From Diplonema papillatum (taxonomy: Eukaryota > Euglenozoa > Diplonemea > Diplonemida > Diplonemidae): a DNA stretch of 64,000 nucleotides. How positions within the stretch are numbered: the stretch's first letter is position 1; every line of letters starts with the position of its first letter. The stretch covers positions 236,414 to 300,413 of the forward strand of contig JAPJBO010000192.1 in NCBI GenBank assembly GCA_030068145.1, read 5' to 3'. Shown piece by piece: positions 55,580-64,000 of the stretch. Below the pieces are notes generated by a model. It was not told the origin of the DNA and did no database searches. It saw nothing but the letters and a program-made list of their open reading frames with translations. Position numbers and translations under genes: made by a program.

Positions 55580-58500
55580 CTGTAAAAGGCGGGGGGGTCG
55601 ACTAATAACACACGTCTGGTTGTCTAAAAACACTACCACGACTCGATCCTGCTACCCGAAAACTTTTTTTTAGCATTCGACAAATCGAATAATAACACAG
55701 GTGTTATCATTCGACCCCTCCCCCCCCTTTATTGAGATTCGCTTGAACCAACCTATCAAATCACTCGAAAGACACATGGCTCGGTTCTTTTTCCGGCAGC
55801 TTCGGGCACGTCCTTCCAAGCTGCCGTTTATGTAAAATTCCTTCAGGTCCTTGAAATGGATATGTGCTCAGCACCGCAGTCCGTTCGGTCCTTTACTGGG
55901 GGGGGGGGTCGAATACAAGAGGCACCTACCCTCCCCCGTGCATAAGATGGATGAAAAACTCGGGGTTTGGCAGTATCCATCTTAAACACGGGGCACTGTA
56001 GACTACAGTGTAGCCACGGCATTCTCTCTTTTTTTTTTTTTTTCGGGCTCGTACGGTTTTGTTGATTCGGGTCGTTTTTGTGATGTGTTGCGGGTCGGGT
56101 TTGCGAGCTGTAGTGCACCGGGCGGTGCAAAGTGGCGGCATCTCGCTTCCGCTGCACCTCCACGTCTAATCCCTTGTTCAAACATTTGTCTTTGCCATCC
56201 AGTTTACGGTCCATTCTGCGGAGTCCGCATCGCCTCGTCAACGACCACTTTGACCTTCACGAACGGCATTTTTCTTTTTTGCCCTGGTGGTTTGATTCGG
56301 GCGCTTACGGTGTGGATCTTGGGGTTTTGTTGATTCGGGGGGTTGTGATGTGTTGTATTTGCGAAGTGTATCAGAGCACCGGACGGTGCAAAGCGGCGGC
56401 GCCTCGCTTCCCCGCCGCACCTCCAAGCCTAAATGTTTCTTCAACCATTCGTGCGTCATCCAGTATACGGTACACTTTGCGGTGTCTGCATCACCTCGTC
56501 AACGACCACCTCGACCGCCACAAACGGCACTTTCTTTTTTTGCGATGGTGGTTTGGTTCGGCTCTTACAGTCTGGTCTTGTGGATTTGTTGATGCGGGAG
56601 TTTTGTGGTACGTTGCGGGTTGGGTTTGTGGAGCGTAGCACCTGCTTCTCCGCTGAACCTCCAAGTCTAAACTGTTCTTCAAACATTCGTCGTCATGCGT
56701 CATGCCGGTAGTGCGGAGATGAAAACCTCCTTCTACTCACCACCCACCACCCACCCACCCCACACACATACCACCCCTACCCACCCACCTACCCACCCAC
56801 TCACCCACTACCACCACCCACTCACCCACCTACCACCCACCACCCACCCACCCCCAAGCAAATCCACTTTTTTCTCCCAAAAACGGTGAGTTTCGGGGAG
56901 CTTCGGGGAGTTTCGAGCAAGTTTCGGGGAGTTTCGGGGAACTGCCTCTGAGCCGGGATCAGGTGGCAAGGTACCTCTTCTATTCAAGGTACCCCTGTAT
57001 TCGACCCCCCCCCCCCCCCCCCCCCCCCGGGTCCGCTTCGTTTACTTTTGGAATCGGTTCGCTTCTTGGTTCGTTTCTAGTTTTGAAAGGTTCGAACTAG
57101 TTTTGGAATCGGTTCGTTTCTGGGCTCTTTTTAGGCTGATTTAGCTTGGGGAGTGCTTCGTTGACTTTTGGAAGGTTCGAAACTAGTTTTGGAAGGTTCG
57201 TTTCTAGTTTTGGGTGGCTCGTTTACTTTTGGAACCGGTTCGTTTCTAGTTTTGGAAGTGCTTCGTTTACTTTTGGAAGGTTCGAAACTAGTTTTGGAAT
57301 CGGTTCGTTTACTTTTGGAAGGTTCGAAACTATTTTCGTTCACTTTTGGCTGTTTTTGCAGGAGTTACCACAGTTTTCCACAATTTCCATACTTTTCAGA
57401 TTTTGGCCATTTTTGGCAGATTTTGGCCATTTCTTGCCAAATTTTCCAGATTTTGGCCATTTTTGCCAGATTTTGGCCATTTTGGCCAAATTTTCCAGAT
57501 TTTGGCCATCTTGGCCAAATTTTTGGCCATTTTTGCCAGATTTGGCCATTTTTTGCCAAATTTTCCAGATTTTGGCCATTTTGCCAGATTTTCCAACTGG
57601 CCATTGCTATGTTTTTCCAAATTTTCACACACAGTGCCACTATGCCAACCCTTCGCTTGGTTGGACTCCCGTTTTGTCGTGAACCCATGACATTCGTAAA
57701 TTGAAAAGGAATCGGAATCTTCGCTCTTCCGCTTTGCGCCGAGGAAGGGCGCGAGTAGCCGGGAAGAGTCGGCTGGATTCATATCGTTCGAATAAAACAA
57801 AACCACGCGGTTCTTTCCATTTTACCTGAGTTTTTCCAATGAATGACCATCGGCTCTTCCTTTCGAACTTCGAACCGAACCATATTTACTTTGTGTGTGA
57901 CATAACCCATGACCTGTCTCTAACTTGCGTCGTGATATAGTCGATTGTTGAAAGATGAATGCCTAGTGGAACTCAATCAGCTTGTACTAATTGCATATTC
58001 CTTGTTTCGATCCGGTACGAAGCCTTTAAGCATGAAAACGAAATCTAGTCTCACCCCAAAAAGGAAACAAGATGTCCACTTCTTCAATGGAGGCTTTGCT
58101 TCGGCTCGTGGAGTTGAAGCAGGCGGGTTACGCGAGTCTGAATTTCAGATCATGAAATCGGACATAATGACAAATGCTGCGCGCAACAACGCCGGCCTGC
58201 CAGCCGCACTCGGACCGCCCCCTGTCTTCGAAACGCCACCGCCCATGCTGATCCGGTCGTTCCACCACCTCCACCTGCACCATCGCCAGTCACCCCCGCG
58301 CCTGTTGTCACACCACAACCCCACACACAAGGCCTGGGCGCATGCTGCAAGGCCGTTGCGAGCTGTTGAGTGACCCTGGGTCGGAGGAATATTTCTGATG
58401 GATGCTAGCTGGTTGTGTACTGGATCGAAACAAGCATTGTAGCTATTTTAGACTATTAACACTGCATTCTTATAACTAACTAAATTCTTTCTATCCTAGC

Positions 58501-61500
58501 GGCTATTAACATACACGATAACCGGATGACATAAAATTGTCCGCAAATACACACAGCAGATCAAAGAAAGGGGGGCAAAGGTGGAAAATGCAGATCAAAC
58601 GGGAGTAGAATGTGCACACGCTTATCCGACTCTTGACTTACTATGCCGTGTTCTGAAAGCTGTCGAGGGGCCCCTCCATAGGTTCTCGCATGATTCGTTC
58701 GCCTTTATAACACTATCCGTTTGTAGTACGCTTCGCAATTGTGTTCTTGCACTCTAGCCGAATGGCGGGTGGCGGATTTCCGCGCTCGGGCGCAAGACAC
58801 AATTATGCTGCTTTTGCAGTGCAAGCCGAACCCGGTTCGCGACTTCGGTTGCGGTAAAGTGTTACGAAGTCTTCGGCTTTCTGATCCGGATACGCGTATG
58901 CAACAGATAGTTAGAGGTCACTTGAAGGATACCCGTGTTCGCAGCGTTCGAAAGAGTTTGCGTATCTGGCGTCTTTTTTTGGGGGGAACTCTTTCGACCC
59001 TCTTCGCAGGTTCGTTTCTAGTCTTGGAAGGTTCGCTTCTAGTTTTGGAAGGTTCGTTTCTAGTTTTGGAAGGTTCGCTTCTAGTTTTGGAATCGGTTCG
59101 CTTCTGGTGGTCGGAGTCCGCTTTTTGGACACGATTGCCTTGGAACTTCGGTCCGATCTCGTTCTTAGTTTTGGAAGATTCGTTTCTAGTTTTGGAAGGT
59201 TCGTTTCTAGTTTTGGAAGGTTCGAAACTAGTTTTGGAAGGTTCGTTTCTAGTTTTGGAAAGGTTCGTTTCTGGTGGTCGCAGTCAATTTTTGACACGAT
59301 TCCCTTGGAATTTCGGCCGATCTCGTTTTAGTTTTGGAATCGGTTCGTTTCTAGTTTTGGAAGTGGTTCGTAACTTTTCGAAAAAGTAAACGAACCACTT
59401 CCAAAAGTAAACGAACTCTTCCAAAAGTAAACGAAGCGATTCCAAAACTAGTTTCGAACCTTCCAAAAGTAAACGAACCGATTCCAAAACTAGTTTCGAA
59501 CCTTCCAAAAGTAAACGAACCGATTCCAAAACTAGAAACGAACCTTCCAAAAGTAAACGAACCCCACACCCCCCCCCTCCCCGTGGGAGTCTTTATTAGC
59601 GGAAAAAAGTCTTTATTAGCGGCCGCTAATAGAGACTTTTTGGCGCTATTAGCGGCCGCTAATAAAGACTTTTTGGGCGCGAATAAAGACTTTTTGGGCG
59701 CGAATAGAGACTTTTTGGGCGCGAATAAAGACTTTTTCGGCGCGAATAGAGACTTTTTTTCCGCGGATAGAGACTTTTTCCCGCGGAAAAAGTTGTGAAA
59801 GTCGGGTCGAAAATTTTTGGTCAAAAATTTTGGTCACAAATTTTGGTCGAAAATTTTTGGCCAAAATTTTATGGTCGAAAATTTTTGGTCAAAAATTTTG
59901 GTCAAAAAATTTTGGCCAAAAAATTTCGTCGAAATTTTTTGGTCGAAATTTTCTGGTCAAAAAATTGCCCAAACCCAGAACACAGACCAACCCCCATTGA
60001 TAAACACACACCCTGATAACCACAGATACGACCCAGATACGACCCTTGAATCCCGGATCCTTAAGCTGCTTTGATCAACGCAACTATTGTAAATCGCTTT
60101 GCTGTACACGTAAATTGCTTTGTACACTATACTCTTTCATCACGACTAACCGATAGCGAGTTTCTACTTCCCAAGCTCGAGATCTTGCGGGAGGGGGTTC
60201 GCCACCATGCCACCTGCACCGCCACTTCCAAACCAGCTTCCCATCCCCCCGATCAACAACCTCCAAACCGTCAGGCTGCAGCCCTACACCCTGCGCCACT
60301 TCCACCAGAAGCCCCCAAGCTCCAGCGACCATCGTGCCCGATGACGATACGACACCCCGGCACAGTCGCGGAGTTAGGGCCGCCACAGCAGAGCGCCTCT
60401 TATCACTGGAGGCTGGCATACCCAGACCCGCAAACCCGCATACCTAACCCGCAAACCCCGCAAACCCGCATACCCTAACCCGCAAACCCCGCAAACCCGC
60501 ATACCCTAACCCACAAACCCTGCAAACCCGCATACCCGAACCGCCAACCCTAATACCCGCATACCGAGACCCGCAAACCCGCATACCCTAACCCGCAAAC
60601 CCCGCAAACCCGCATACCCAAACCGCAAACCCGCATACCCTAACCCGCAAACCCCGCAAACCCGCATACCCTAACCCGCAAACCCCGCAAAACCGCATAC
60701 CCTAACCCGCAAAACCCGAACCCGCCAACCCTAATACCGCATACCGAGACCCGCAACCCGCGTACCCTAACCCGCAAACCGCCGCAAACCCGCATACCCT
60801 AACCCGCAAACCCGCAAACCCGCAAACCCGCCGTGCCGGAACTGTTTTGCAAATACACACAGCAGATCAAAAAGGGGGGCAAGGTGGAAAATGCAGATCA
60901 AACGGGAGTAGAATGTGCACACGCTTATCCGACTCTTGACTTACTATGCCGTGTTCTGAAAGCTGTCGAGGGGCCCCTCCATAGGTTCTCGCATGATTCG
61001 TTCGCCTTTGTAACACTATCCGTTTGTAGTACGCTTCGCAATTGTGTTCTTGCACTCTAGCCGAATGGCGGGTGGCGGATTTCCGCGCTCGGGCGCAAGA
61101 CACAATTATGCTGCTTTTGCAGTGCAAGCCGAACCCGGTTCGCGACTTCGGTTGCGGTAAAGTGTTACGAAGTCTTCGGCTTTCTGATCCGGATACGCGT
61201 ATGCAACAGATAGTTAGAGGTCACTTGAAGGATACCCGTGTGCAGCGTTCGAAAGAGTTTGCGTATCTGGTGTCTTTTTTTTCTGGGGGGGAATCCCTTT
61301 TGACCCATGTATTTTGTGTGAAGATTTTCGAAACAGCCCGAGGATATTCGTCAGTCCTTTCTTTCCCGTTTTCACATTTCTTCCGGCGTAATTGTCGTCC
61401 AGGTTACTGATCGTGAAGGGGTTCCAAGTACATGCTGTCAATTCTGTCTGAGTGCGCGATGCAGTTTACCGATAGCCACCGCGTGCCTTCTGTGCCAGGG

Positions 61501-63474
61501 GTCGGATACGTTTACTTGCTGACCGGTGCTAACGTTGTAGAAGGCCCACCTATCAGCCTGAGTTCAGCTCCACAAGGTTCGTTTCGTTAAGGCAACTCAT
61601 GATCACTTCGGTGTGAGGGATTAGTCCTGTTAGAAACTACTTGTGGGCGCCTGCTCCGTTGCGTGGTCTTCTCTCCGTACAGTGTTCCACGTCTGGAAGG
61701 TCCTTGCGTTCAGTTCGCGCTTCCTGTGGGCACAAAGACAGCCGATGACTTCAGGAAGGAATCAGCCATTCTTGCGTGATGTAATGTGGAGAGCCTCAGA
61801 CTCCGTCTGTGGCCATTTGGGTTGTTAGCCCACCGTCCTTCGCTTGCGTTCGGGAAATGCAGATCAACCGGAAGTAGAATGTGCACACGCTTATCCGTAT
61901 CGTGGCTCACTATGCCGTGTTCTGAAAGCTGTCGAGGGGCCCCTCCATAGGTTCCCGCATGATTCGTTCGCCTTCGTAACACTATCCGTTTGCAGTACGC
62001 TTCGCAATTGTGTTCTTGCAATATCTAGCCGAATGGCGGGTGGCGGATTTCCGCGCTCGTGCGCAAGACACAATTATGCTGCTTTTGCAGTGCAAGCCGA
62101 ACCCGGTTCGCGACTTCGGTTGCGGTAAAGTGTTACAAAGTCTTCGGCTTTCAGATCCGGATACGCCTTATGCAACATGATAGTTAGGTCACTTGAAGGA
62201 TACCCGTGTGCAGCGTTCGAAAGAGTTTGCGTATCTGGGTATTTGAGACCCAAAATTTTAGCCCAAAAATTTGACGAAATTTTTGACCGCCGTGCACATT
62301 TTTCTGAAACTTCGGAAAAAGTCTCTATTAGCGAGCGCTAATAGAGACTTTTTTCCCGCGAAAAGAGCGCTTTTTCCGCGTAAAAAGCCACTTTTGCGCG
62401 AATAAAGACTTTTTGGGCGCGAATAAAGACTTTTTGGGCGCGAATAAAGACTTTTTTTCCGCGGATAAAGACCCTGGGCCGCTAATAAAGACCCTGTCCC
62501 CCCCTCCCCCCCCAGTAAGCCACGGACACGTTAAGCGGATCGAAGTGTCTGCAGACGATTGCAGCGTAAAACATCGAGAAAACAGGAGTCGCGTTTCAAT
62601 CACAAGCAGTGTCGAACAACAAAGGAAGCGCCGGATGCGCTTTCTTTCGGGAAACCCGAAATGAAATGCAAACCTGCTTCTTTTCAGCCAGGAATCGCAG
62701 CTTGTGGCCACATCCGGACCCCCAGTCGAACACGTGCTCGCCGGGCTTCGTGCCCAGGAGGTGGTCGATGATGGACAGGATCTTGCGGTGGTCGTCGAGC
62801 GTGATCTTGTGCCAGATTCCGGCCTTGAGGCAGTTACTGGCGCGGCGGTCGTACTTCTGGTCAACCGACGTCGGCTTCTTCCGCGGCAGGTGCCGCAGAG
62901 GGATTTGCAGCGTGTCGAGGTCGGTTTCCCACGGCGGGCAGATGAGGACACTGCGACCCGAAGCCGGCAGCTTCTTGCCCGCACGGAACACTGTCCGGTA
63001 CATGGGGAGGGCCTCTATGGCGGCCCAGGGCAGCTGCTTGCCGGAGAGGGCGCGGTCCTGGTCGGTGGACTGCCTCTGCAGCGAGGCAGCTCGCGGAATG
63101 CCGTGCTCCGTGATGTACAGCGACCCGCCTCTGCTGTCCAGAACGTTCGCCCCCCGGCGCGCCGCGGCGGCGTTGTCCCCGTCGGCGTCTTGCCGCTGCT
63201 GCTCGTCGCTGCCCGACTCCGAACCGGTGGACTCGGCAGCCTCCCTTTCCGCGTCCGTCGCCCCAGCCACTCCGCGCTCCACGACAGCCACTCTTTCCAC
63301 CAACGCCTTCAGTCGCACCTGGTCCCGGCCCCGGTTCGGCTCGCTCCGCACGTCGCCCGCCGCAGCGAGCGACGCATTGCTCCACCCCGTCCAGTACCCG
63401 GCGGCGTAGACGAACACCACGAGCCCCGCCCACAGCGTGACGGTGAGCTTCCCGCTGCCTTGCTGCTTGCGCAT
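55109..63474 (-). CDS. Membrane-anchored SAM-dependent methyltransferase (2 exons, 7.1-kb intron)
   Basis: Exon 1 (63474-62674, 267 codons) and exon 2 (55579-55109, 156 codons plus stop) join in phase 0 to give 423 residues. Residues about 10-30 form an uncleaved hydrophobic anchor (LTVTLWAGLVVFVYAAGYW), so a type II membrane protein facing the secretory lumen is likely. A variable stem follows. The class I methyltransferase fold has motif I HVFDWGSGCGHKLRFLAEKK at the end of exon 1, and GFGLDVSEKSIAYS, FDHALSFGSVYHV and GGRIYNGW in exon 2. The intron therefore splits the SAM-binding core between the first two strands. Donor AAGCAG|GTTTGC and acceptor CCTTTTACAG|GTCACG fit. The substrate is unknown. 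Confidence 0.82.
56085..56715. repeat. ~255-bp tandem repeat, three copies
   Basis: Blocks GATGTGTTGCGGGTCGGGTT, CACCTCCACGTCTAA, CCATCCAGTTTACGGT and CGCCTCGTCAACGACCAC recur with starts near 56085, 56345 and 56605. The third is truncated. Confidence 0.88.
56730..57030. repeat. CACCCA-rich and poly-C tracts
   Basis: 56738-56858 is (CACCC)n-like simple sequence. 56885-56940 repeats TTTCGGGGAG. 57007-57030 is an uninterrupted C run. Confidence 0.9.
57040..57350. repeat. ~22-bp satellite TTTTGGAAGGTTCGTTTCTAG, first array
   Basis: Imperfect units of TTTTGGAAGGTTCG with TTTCTAG, AAACTAG or TTTACTTT endings. The same family recurs at 59000-59570. Confidence 0.88.
57380..57605. repeat. TTTTGGCCATTTTGCCAGA satellite
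   Basis: About twelve imperfect units of 17-33 bp built from TTTGGCCATTTT and GCCAGATTT or GCCAAATTTTCCAGA. Confidence 0.88.
58545..58985 (+). repeat. Dispersed family R5, copy 1
   Basis: It runs from GCAAATACACACAGCAGATC through GAATGTGCACACGCTTATCC and GAACCCGGTTCGCGACTTCG to AAAGAGTTTGCGTATCTGG. Copies 2 and 3 are at 60845-61280 and 61854-62243. Each is followed by satellite sequence. Confidence 0.85.
59000..59570. repeat. Second 22-bp satellite, arranged as an inverted pair
   Basis: 59000-59375 reads TTTTGGAAGGTTCGTTTCTAG. 59380-59570 reads the reverse complement (CCAAAAGTAAACGAACC). The two arms can pair over about 200 bp with almost no loop. Confidence 0.88.
59575..59970. repeat. GACTTTTTGGGCGCGAATA and GGTCAAAAATTTT satellites
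   Basis: 59580-59790 repeats a 20-25 bp unit with AATAAAGACTTTTTGGGCGC. 59800-59965 repeats TTTTGGTCAAAAATTTTGG. The first also occurs at 62325-62500, and the second is related to the MULE satellite at 15.4 kb. Confidence 0.88.
60415..60835. repeat. Telomere-like CCCTAACCCGCAAACC array
   Basis: Units of about 31 bp combine CGCAAACCCCGCAAACCCG with CATACCCTAACC. CCCTAACCC is telomere-like, but the array is mixed and degenerate, so it is an interstitial relic or a coincidence of C-rich simple sequence. Confidence 0.8.
60845..61280 (+). repeat. Dispersed family R5, copy 2
   Basis: Nearly identical to copy 1 over its whole length, placed directly after the telomere-like array. Confidence 0.85.
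61854..62243 (+). repeat. Dispersed family R5, copy 3
   Basis: Lacks the first 40 bp of the other copies and differs by scattered substitutions. 61728-61850 just before it matches part of the MULE interior (16190-16320). Confidence 0.85.
62325..62515. repeat. Second GACTTTTTGGGCGCGAATAA array
   Basis: Same family as 59580-59790, starting with a TTAGCGAGCGCTAA palindrome and ending in poly-C about 160 bp from the methyltransferase donor. Confidence 0.85.
62674..63474 (-). CDS. Methyltransferase exon 1
   Basis: It carries the ATG, the membrane anchor, the low-complexity stem (SESGSDEQQRQDADGD), the VLICPPWETDLD segment and SAM motif I. Reading past the donor adds 25 unrelated residues to a stop at 62596. 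Confidence 0.85.
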
Positions 63475-63740
63475 GTGCGTGGAGTTTTCGAAAAAACGCC
63501 TAGTGGTGGTGGTGGTAGTGGTACGGGTGCGGGGGGAAATATTTTTTCTCAGTTCAGTGTTTGTGTTTCACGTATGTTTGATGCTACGCTGTGTAGTAGG
63601 ACTCCCTAATTAGGGTACGAAACCTTGAGACTCAGTGTTTGGGCAGTATCTTGACTCTCATGTATGTTTTGATGCTGGGAAGTTAAGTTGTTGGACACGA
63701 ACGCTTGTGTAGAACTCCCTCATGAAGGTATGAAACCTTA
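63475..63740. other. 5' flank of the methyltransferase gene
   Basis: A (GGTGGT)n-like run lies just upstream of the ATG. Two related blocks (GTGTAGTAGGACTCCCTAAT and GTGTAGAACTCCCTCATGAA) follow at 63592 and 63707. No promoter element can be called. Confidence 0.4.
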
Positions 63741-63744
63741 AGAC

Positions 63745-63815
63745 ACGGAACACCGTCCGGTACATGGGGAGGCGGTCCAGGGCAGCTGCTTGCCGGAGAG
63801 GGCGCGGGGGGGGGG
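63745..63815 (-). pseudogene. Decayed fragment of methyltransferase exon 1, upstream
   Basis: GGAACACCGTCCGGTACATG and CAGGGCAGCTGCTTGCCGGA match 62985-63055 of exon 1 with a 15-bp deletion between. The fragment then runs into poly-G. Confidence 0.88.
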
Positions 63816-63956
63816 GGGGAAACTTAGTTTAGTGTTTCAGGGCAGAATCTGGCATTTCGTGTATGTTTGATGCTGGGGTGTTAAGTTTCAATTATGATAC
63901 CTTGAAGGGCTGGCTCTCTGTATTCATTTTTCGCCGCGGTCCAGGTAGTAATAATA

Positions 63957-64000
63957 GGTACCAGGGAAAGCCTGCTACACGGGAGCCAAGCTTCACTCGT
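63957..64000 (+). mobile_element. TTC-tailed retroposon family R3, copy 4 (cut by window edge)
   Basis: GGTACCAGGGAAAGCCTGCT and CACGGGAGCCAAGCTTCAC match the start of copies 1 and 2. Confidence 0.75.

Larger units (their letters stand above)
55580..62673 (-). other. 7,094-bp repeat-filled intron of the methyltransferase gene
   Basis: Apart from its ends the intron is made of satellites, poly-C, telomere-like repeats and three copies of a 390-bp family, listed separately. 57610-58540 and 60030-60410 show nothing recognisable beyond short low-complexity ORFs. Confidence 0.75.

Noticed and set aside
57945-58373. 142-codon forward ORF in the methyltransferase intron
   Set aside because: No domain, His/Pro low-complexity tail, and it lies inside a well-supported intron. 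A coding role cannot be supported.
63181-63240. Methyltransferase stem read as a nucleic-acid binding domain
   Set aside because: It is simple acidic/Gln/Ser-rich linker sequence without any motif.

Overview
This is a stretch of nuclear genome from a eukaryote, most likely a unicellular alga or other protist. A chromerid-like or related alveolate is a guess, not a demonstrated assignment. The evidence for a eukaryote is protein-coding exons joined by spliceosomal introns (donors CAG|GT, acceptors YAG), a mitochondrial ribosomal protein gene, cytosolic-type LSU rRNA fragments, and a heavy load of eukaryotic DNA transposons, SINE-like retroposons and minisatellites. Five protein genes look real. 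All five lie on the minus strand.

Left part (1-14,799): one very large gene, read right to left in three exons (14,799-11,117; 7,761-1,945; 622 to beyond the left edge). It encodes a disordered Ser/Pro-rich head of about 275 residues followed by 14 tandem theta-class glutathione-S-transferase-like units of about 219 residues. Both introns join phase 2 ends in frame. Both carry tandem arrays that begin at the 3' splice site and contain copies of it.

14.8-20.8 kb: a Mutator-like element with a 9-bp target duplication, a broken piggyBac-like transposase gene, a fragment of the LSU rRNA gene, and four decayed copies of the 5' end of the giant gene.

20.8-35.8 kb: two nearly identical tandem copies of a 6.6-7.9 kb segment. 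They differ mainly in the length of a 30-bp minisatellite (about 22 versus about 66 units). Each copy carries a hAT-like MITE and SINE-like insertions. No convincing host gene lies here.

37.8-51.3 kb: three genes separated by repeats. They are a secreted protein with two periplasmic-binding-protein-like halves (37,790-40,360), the mitochondrial ribosomal protein uL29m/MRPL47 (about 46,410-47,585), and an unrecognised 257-residue protein (50,480-51,253). Retroposons with clear target duplications and several satellites lie between them.

53.2-64 kb: a second LSU rRNA fragment, then a two-exon gene for a membrane-anchored SAM-dependent methyltransferase (63,474-62,674 and 55,579-55,109). Its 7.1-kb intron is almost entirely repeats.

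The genes do not form an obvious pathway. What links them is architecture: tandem arrays anchored at splice junctions, and decayed partial copies of a gene's coding sequence lying just upstream of that same gene. The most novel object is the giant tandem GST-like protein and the splice-site-anchored arrays inside its gene.
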